Positions 57,471 through 64,000 of a DNA stretch of 64,000 bases are shown piece after piece. The DNA comes from Dactylis glomerata. Its lineage: Eukaryota > Streptophyta > Magnoliopsida > Poales > Poaceae. The stretch is taken from NCBI GenBank assembly GCA_007115705.1, contig QXEO01000531.1, positions 14,922,555 to 14,986,554 of the forward strand. Reading direction: 5' to 3'. The notes beneath the pieces were generated by a model. That model saw only the letters and a list, made by a program, of their open reading frames with translations, was not told the DNA's origin and searched no databases. The first letter of the stretch is position 1. Every line of letters starts with the position of its first letter. A program made the translations under genes and the position numbers.

Positions 57471-59155
57471 TGATGGGGGCGCGGTGATGATGGTGCCAGA
57501 AAACTTGTTGGCATGTAGTTAATGAAGTAAACAACCGGCCAGTTGGTAAACCCCAAGAGAAGGTTTTGATAAATATAGCAGCAAGTTTTCCCTCAGTTAA
57601 GAAACCAAGGTTTGTCGATCAGGAGAAAAGCAGACAATAATGACTGAAGGTGATGCGGACTGGCTTAGCGACAGCTTCAGACAATTTATATATGGCGCCT
57701 CGTCCAAGCTTTGCTTTGCTAGCTACAACGTGGAACCTGCACACACACAACCAAGTACTTTGTTCCCAACTTGCGATGAGGTTGTCAATCTCACCGGTTT
57801 GCTTGAAACGAAGGTTATGAGCGTATCGAGTGGAAAACAGTAGAAGTATGCGAGTAAAGTAAACAGTGCGAGTAAAGTAAACAGGTGATAGCAATATGAT
57901 GGAAATAGGACCGGGGTCCACAGTTCACTAGTGGTGTCTCTCAATAAGATAAATAACACATGCTGGGTAAACAAATTACAGTTGGGCAATTGATAGAATA
58001 AAGATAAACGTGATATGTCAAGAAGATCACTATGAGATTTACTCTGGGAATTACAACAAAATACATAGACCGCCATCCAACTGCATCTATGACTAATAAT
58101 CCACTTGTGGCGAATCAATCCGAGAACTCCACAAGTATTAAGTTGCGAACAACAGATAATTGCATTAAGAAAAGTGTGTAATGTAAACAAAGCATATGCC
58201 CTTGAGCATATGAATGTTGTTTTCTCCCTAGTAGCAACAACACATCTACAACCTTAGAGGTTTCTGTCACTCCCCCAGGTTAAATAGAGGCATGAACCCA
58301 CTATCGAGCATAAATACCCCCTCTTGGAGTCACTAGCAACTACTCGGCCAAGATAGCTACTAACAACGGAGAGCATGCAAGATCATAAAAAACATAGAGA
58401 TAACATAAGATATATTTCAGTACAGCAACTCAATCATAACACCAATATTCATCGGATCCCAACAAACCAAACATGTAGAATTACATAACGGTGATCTCAA
58501 TCATGTAGGGCAGCTCATGAGATCTAAACATGAAGCACATGGTGGAGAAGACAACCATCTAGCTACTGCTATGGACCCATAGTCCAAGGTAGACTACTCA
58601 CTCATCGCTCCGGAGGCAAGCATGGCGATGAAGAAGACCTCCGGTGGTGATTCCCCTCTCCAGCAGGGTGCCGGGAAGAGCTTCTGGACCCTCCCGATCT
58701 TCGGGTCAATGGCGGCGGCGGATCGCGATGTGTTCTGGAAAAGTGATCGGGTACTTAGGTTTTTCCTATCGGGGGGTCTTTATAGGCGAAGGGGCGATGT
58801 CAGGAGTGGAGCCAGGTGGCCTCACACCTGGCTGGCGCAGCCTAGGCCCTGGCCGCACCGGCCTGGCGTGTGGGGCCCCTGTGGCTCCCCTCCTACTCTC
58901 CTTCGGATCTCTGGAAGCTCCCGGACAAAATAAGACTTCAGGAACTTGTTTCGTCCAATTCTGAGAATATTTCCTGTGTATCACTTCTGAAATACAAAAA
59001 CAGCAGAAAACAGGGAACTGGCACTGTGGCAACTTGTTAGTAGGTTAGTTCTGGAAAATGCATAAAAGTGCCACGAGGTGTAACGAAACAGTAGGCAAAT
59101 GGTGTAAAAACAAGCATGGAGCATCAAAAATTATAGATACGTTGGAGACGTATCA
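57471..59155 (-). repeat. 5' LTR of the minus-strand element
   Basis: 1685 bp, minus-strand TGATACGTCTCCAACG at 59155 to CGCGCCCCCATCA at 57471. It contains a short tandem duplication around 57850-57885 (GCGAGTAAAGTAAACAG twice) that the 3' LTR lacks. Confidence 0.93.
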
Positions 59156-59160
59156 CTTCC
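59156..59160. repeat. Target site duplication CTTCC, right copy
   Basis: Pairs with 52179-52183. Confidence 0.93.
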
Positions 59161-59693
59161 CTCTGCGAAGGGCCAATCTTTTACTTTTATGTTGAGTCAA
59201 CCTATTCCCTTCTATCTCAAGCAAGCATTGGAGTTGTTGTGATTCAATCATCCATATGTTGATTTATTCAATCTTGTTTCCTGTCTTCCTTTGTTTAGTA
59301 CGATGCTTTTATCTGAAAGAATATACCTTTGAAAGCTATCTATGACTGTAAAGAGATTGTTATGGTTGAGCATGTGATTTTTTCTTTGTAAGCTCTGATA
59401 TAAAAGGCTCTGATCGAAATATAGGTAAAATCTGTTCACTGTTCTCTGACCAAGAACAAAGGTTTGCCATCACCAATCATGATTTACTTTGTGCATCTTT
59501 ATCGTGATTCCCTTTGCTTATTGCAAGTCAAGTTATATGAAGGGAATTTGCTGTCTATTATGACTTGTGCCATGGTAAGTGTGATTCTTCTTGTCCGTAT
59601 TTTGTTTCTCGACACTTCACTCCATAAACCTGTGGTCATGTTTACCGAGTTCAGTTTTCGCTTGGGGACAAGCCAGGTCTAAGCTTGGGGGGT
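59161..59693 (+). other. H-family 3' internal sequence, part 3, with PPT
   Basis: It continues the host interior after the CTTCC duplication and matches 62645-63210. It ends in the purine tract AAGCTTGGGGGGT (59681-59693) just before the LTR. No coding sequence. Confidence 0.85.
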
Positions 59694-61209
59694 TGATATG
59701 TCCATTTTGCATCACTATTTTATATCATAATTTAATGTTATTCATTGAAATATTTCATATTTAGAGATGATACTTATGTTGTTTCCTCTGTTTTCGCATG
59801 TTTGATGATTATTGGAGAACTTGCTGCCGGAGTCAAGATTCTGCTGGAAAAAGGACCGTCAAGACACCATATTTCTGAAGATCAGCAATTCCAGGAAAAT
59901 ACCCAGAAATTCATATTTCATCAGAAGACAAAAGTAGCCAGAATGAGAGACCGAGGGGAGCAGCCAGGGGCCCACACCACCAGGTAGCGCAGGCCAGCCC
60001 CTCGCCGCGCCACCGAGTGGTGTGGCCACCCTAGCCCACTTCTGCTAGCGCCCCCTCGCGTATATTGTCATCCCCGAAAACCTAAGACCAGAGGGAGGAT
60101 CAGAGATAGACTCCGCCGCCTCTACGGGGCAGAAAACACACACAGAGAGAAAGCTCTCTGGCAGGCAGAAATCTGCTGGGGAAATTCCTTTCCGTAGAAG
60201 GGAGATCATCGACATCGTCATCACCATCGTGTTGGGCCTCCTCGGGATCATCATCTTCATCACCATCATCACCAGCACCTTCATCTTCATTATCACCACA
60301 TCATCCCGCTGTAACATCTTGGGTTGAATCTTGTCCAGTTCTTAGGGGAAACTTTCCCGTGTTGATTACTCTTGTAGTTGATGCTTTTGAGTGGAACCGT
60401 TGAATTAAGGTTTATGTTCAGATTATTATTTACCATTATTCCACATCTGGTCATGATCCATATGATGTCTTGTGAGTAGTTCGTTTAGTTCTTGAGGACA
60501 TGGGAGAGGTCGAGATGTTAGTAGTGAAACTATGTTGAGTAATATTTAATGGTTTGATATTTATATGTTGTGGTGCTATTTCACTAGTGGTGTCATGTGA
60601 ACCTCGACTACATGATACTTCACCTTTATGGGCCTAGTGGAATGCATTGTGTATTTGGCTACTAATAGTGGGGTTGCCGGAGCGACAGAAACCTAAACCC
60701 CCGTTAGGAAACCATTGCACCAGGGACTGTAGGATCTCAGAGTTTAAGGCTGTGGTTAGATTTATCTTAATTACTTTCTTATAGTTGTGGATGCTTGCAA
60801 GGGGTATAATCACAAGTGTGTATTAGTCCAAGTTGGGGTAGTGCACTAGCATAGGTTCGCCCCCATAATACTTATCAACCCAATGAAGATTACTTAGCTG
60901 CATGAAGTGAAAGCACTCGATAGAAACTCCCGTGTGTCCTCGGGAACGTTTGGTAATCATAAGTTACACAACCGGCTTGTCCTTTGATCTAGAAAGGATT
61001 GGGCCACTTGCAGCAATTATTATTATTGTCTTTTATTTACTTGTACTTTATTTATCTGCATTACCAAATACCCCTGAAAACCCGTTTACTAGTATTTACA
61101 ATGAATCCTTGATCCAAACTGCTTGTCAACACCTTCTGCTACTCGTTGGGTTCGACACTCTTATTTATCAAAAGTACTACGATACACCCTCTATACTTGT
61201 TGGTCATCA
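59694..61209 (+). repeat. H-family LTR (shared by two internal copies)
   Basis: 1516 bp, TGATATGTCCATTTTGC to TTGTTGGTCATCA. It is preceded by a PPT, as a 3' LTR should be, and followed directly by gag-like sequence of a second copy, as a 5' LTR would be. It contains a CAT/ATC-rich triplet tract at about 60203-60305. The next LTR copy starts at 63211. Confidence 0.85.
60203..60305. repeat. ATC/CAT triplet-rich tract in the H LTR
   Basis: An imperfect trinucleotide run (GGGATCATCATCTTCATCACC and similar) in the presumed leader part of the LTR. A shorter version is in the next LTR copy (about 63717-63800). The length difference is of the kind expected from replication slippage. Confidence 0.7.
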
Positions 61210-63210
61210 GGCAACAACCCCTTCCATACTGTAATACATGAGCATCAATTCCAAAGGGTGCCTAAATCGAGATTACCCTCTAGATGCGATATAGTAATTC
61301 TAACAGTGTAGGGAAAGAAAGCTTCAAGTGTGAAGAAGAGTGGGGAAATAATTCCAAGAGCTGGGATTCATAGTCTGACATGTTCATGAGCTGTATTGAG
61401 CATAATTCGGAGATGATTCGTAATCTCACCTACAGGATTGATGAGTTGAAGGAACTGATTGAGAAGCTTATTAAAGACTCACCACCACCACCAAAGGAGT
61501 AATTTGTCATTGGTATTGGCATCCCTTTGGCTTGTTCCAAGCTTGGGGGAGTGCCGCGGTATCACATCATTACCTTTTACCCATTTACTTTTCAAGTAGA
61601 GTCATATCATGAATAGAGAAGTTATCATATAGGATAGTTTGCAGTGTGGAAGTATCTCTCCTTTAGTTGGTTATCTATGCATCCCTTGGTGTGAGTTGAG
61701 GTTATGAAATATTAATGAGAAGTCTTATCATTTACTTTCTGCACACTTTATTTTAGTTTGCAGTTTTTCTAATATGATTAGTATTGGTATCACTTTGGGA
61801 GCATGAGTAAATCTAGTTGGTTTTGGCAAACTTAGCAATGGTCAGTAGCAGCAATACTTTGAGGCTTGAGTAGAAAAGAGGGAAATACAAGTAGATACAT
61901 CATTTCAGCTTTCCTTCATGATTGGCTCATAAGCATTAGTATTCTCAAGTTAAGATCGTTTGTACTTTCAAGGAAGTTTGCATTATTGTTTTTTATCACA
62001 TGTATGCTTGTTTGTTTCATTCAACTCTTATGCTTGCTACCCAGCCTTGCTAGCCAAAAACCTGTACTGAGAGGGAATACTTCTCGTGCATCCAATTCCC
62101 AAACACCGAGTTACTTCCAAAGAGTCCACTATAAATTCCTATGCATGGTATTTCAAGCCATTCCAAGTAAATTTTCATGTGCTACCTTTCAAAAACCTTC
62201 AAATACTTCTCATTTTGTGACATTGTTTTTAGCTAATGAGGACATAGTGGTTGAGTTTGTTATATTCCATACTAAATTAAAGTACCCTTGACTTGCATGC
62301 TTCATCTGCTCGTCACAAATTTTGCAAGGGAGCTGGTCAGACCATTATAACAAAAACAAGAGAAAAAGAAAAGAAAAAGGCACTCCTCCATGGTATGTGA
62401 AAGTTGGTGGGCACCCGATGGAATCGGTTAGCCATGGTTTGTGAAAGGAAAAGTGGGGAGGAGTGCCAAACTATAAAAGAGCACAAATGTGCCAATTATT
62501 CAAACAATTCGGAACCACTCTCACTTGTTTAGTATGGAAGATGGCAAGAACTCCGTTAAGTTGTTGACAGAAATAACCACCTCTCAAAACAATTTTTATC
62601 TCTATTTTACAAATGAAAAGCTCTGGCATATGTTTAATCCCTGCTTCCCTCTGCGAAGGGCCTATCTTTTACTTTTATGTTGAGTCAACCTATTCCCCTC
62701 TATCTCAAGCAAGTATTTGAGTTGTTGTGTTTCAACCATCCATATGTTGATTTATTCAATCATGTTTCCTGTCTTCCTTTGTTTAGTATGATGCTTTTAT
62801 CTGAAAGAATATATCTTCGAAAGCTATCAATGACTGTAAAGAGATTGTTATGATTGAGCATGTGATTTTTTCTTTGTAAGCTCTGATATAAAAGGCTCTG
62901 ATCGAAATATAAGTACAATCTGTTCATTGTTCTCTGACCAAGAACAAAGGTTTGCCATCACCAATCATGATTTACCTTGTGCACCTTTATTGTGATTCCC
63001 TTTGCTCATTGCAAGTTAAATTATATGAAGGGAAGTTGCTGTCTATTATGACTTGTGCCTTGGTAAGTGTGATGCTTCTTGCCCGTATTTTGTTTATTGA
63101 CACTTCACTCCATAAACCTGTGGTCATGGTCCCTTCGGGGACATCCGATAAACCTGTGGTCATGCTTAGTTTTTTGCTTGGGGACAAGGGAGGTCTAAGC
63201 TTGGGGGGAT
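61210..63210 (+). other. Second H-family internal region, 5' part deleted
   Basis: It begins mid-gag at GGCAACAACCCC, directly after the LTR end, with PBS and gag start missing. It then carries the gag-like remnant ending PPPPKE with TAA at 61500-61502 and about 1.7 kb of non-coding DNA to a PPT before 63211. It contains uninterrupted versions of both target sites filled in the first copy (near 62340 and 62640). A local duplication of ATAAACCTGTGGTCATG occurs at about 63111-63164. Confidence 0.85.
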
Positions 63211-64000
63211 TGATACATCCATCTTGCATCACTATTTTGTATCATAATTTACTGTTATTCATTGGTATATTTCATATTTAGAGATGATACTTATGTTGTT
63301 TCCTCTGTTTTCGCATGTTTGATGATTATTGGAGAACTCACTGCCAGAGTCAGGATTCTGCTGGAAAAAGGACAGTCAAGACACCATATTTCTGAAGATC
63401 AGCAATTCCAGAAAAATATCTAGAAATTCATATTTCATCGGAAGACGGAAGTAGCCAGAAGGAGAGGGCGAGGTGAGCCACCAGGGGCCCACACCACCAG
63501 GTGGCGTGGGCCAACCCTAGGCCACGCCACCCAGTGGTGTGGCCACCCTGGCCCACCTCTGCCAGCACCCCTCGCGTATATCGTCTCCTCAAAAACCTAA
63601 GACCCGGGGGGATCAGAGATAAACTCTGCCGCCTCTGCGGGGCGGAAAACACACAGAGAGATAAAGCTCTCTGGCAGGCAGAAATCTGCTAGGGAAGTTC
63701 CTTCCCGGAGAAGGGAGATCATCGCCATCATCATCACCATTGAGCTGGGCTTCATCGGGATCATCATCTTAAGCGCCTTCATCATCTTCATCACCACGCC
63801 ATCCCGCTGTAACATCTTAGGTTGAATCTTGTCCAATTCATTGGGGAAACTTTCCCGGTGTTGATTACTCTTGTAGTTGATGCTATTGAGTGGAACCGTT
63901 GAATTAAGGTTTATGTTCAGATTGTTATTTACCATTATTTCACCTCTGGTCATGATCCATATGATGCCTTGTGAGTAGTTCGTTTAGCTCTTGAGGACAT
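63211..64000 (+). repeat. H-family LTR, partial, runs off the window
   Basis: It starts TGATACATCCATCTTGC and is colinear with 59694 onward, up to the window end. It has small differences from the first LTR, including a shorter triplet tract. It serves as 3' LTR of the second H internal copy. Confidence 0.85.

Larger units (their letters stand above)
52184..59155 (-). mobile_element. Complete non-autonomous Athila-related element, minus strand
   Basis: 6972 bp with 3' LTR 52184-53850, interior 53851-57470, 5' LTR 57471-59155 and perfect CTTCC duplications. The PBS at 57446-57463 and the PPT at 53851-53864 are intact. The only substantial ORF is an unrecognised 194-codon frame next to the PBS. 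No gag, protease, RT or integrase motif is visible, so it must have used proteins from another element. Its LTRs match the solo LTR at 32535-46778 and its 3' half matches the 30598-51872 element. Confidence 0.93.

Overview
This is a window of repeat-dense nuclear DNA from a grass, most likely a large-genome Pooideae species such as wheat, barley, rye or oat. The evidence is indirect: several layers of nested LTR retrotransposons, Athila-type LTRs that begin TGATACGTCTCC/A, a Tekay/Del-type chromovirus and a plant L1-type LINE. I see no intact cellular protein-coding gene, no tRNA or rRNA gene, and nothing bacterial or organellar. The species is inference.

Layout from left to right. 1-552 is unassigned. 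553-2495 is a truncated, stop-ridden 3' piece of an Athila-like pol gene (RNase H and integrase). From about 2496 to 26037 lies one L1-type LINE on the plus strand. Its ORF1 is split by a 16.3-kb insertion at 2697-19039, flanked by a CCGCC target duplication. That insertion is a three-LTR, two-internal-region tandem array (LTR A, internal, LTR B, internal, LTR C; period about 5.88 kb) of a non-autonomous, minus-strand Ty3/gypsy element. 26038-28763 is unassigned but ends in a Helitron-like 3' terminus.

The right half is a stack of insertions. The oldest layer is an Athila-like family, here called H, spanning 28764-64000. It has two copies of an internal region around an LTR at 59694-61209, and another LTR runs off the window. 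The first H internal copy was hit twice. A 21.3-kb plus-strand element sits at 30598-51872 (TSD ACCAT), and a complete 7.0-kb minus-strand non-autonomous element sits at 52184-59155 (TSD CTTCC). The second H internal copy preserves both target sites empty. Inside the 30598 element, within its gag-like ORF, is a solo LTR (32535-46778, TSD TATAT). Inside that solo LTR is a near-complete chromovirus (33658-46525) with 3.5-kb LTRs, an extra ORF upstream of gag, and a gag-pol frame broken by a single TGA.

How the parts relate: the chromovirus and the tandem array share the PBS and its flank, the PPT and its flank, an LTR palindrome cluster, and an apparent intron-exon module in the LTR. The chromovirus is therefore a plausible protein donor for relatives of the array. 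The most unusual observations are the three-LTR array with target duplications only at its outer ends, the conserved LTR-encoded GKPSF exon with splice-like borders, the duplicated primer-binding site, the extra chromovirus ORF, and splice-acceptor-like sequences directly against the ATGs of both chromovirus ORFs.
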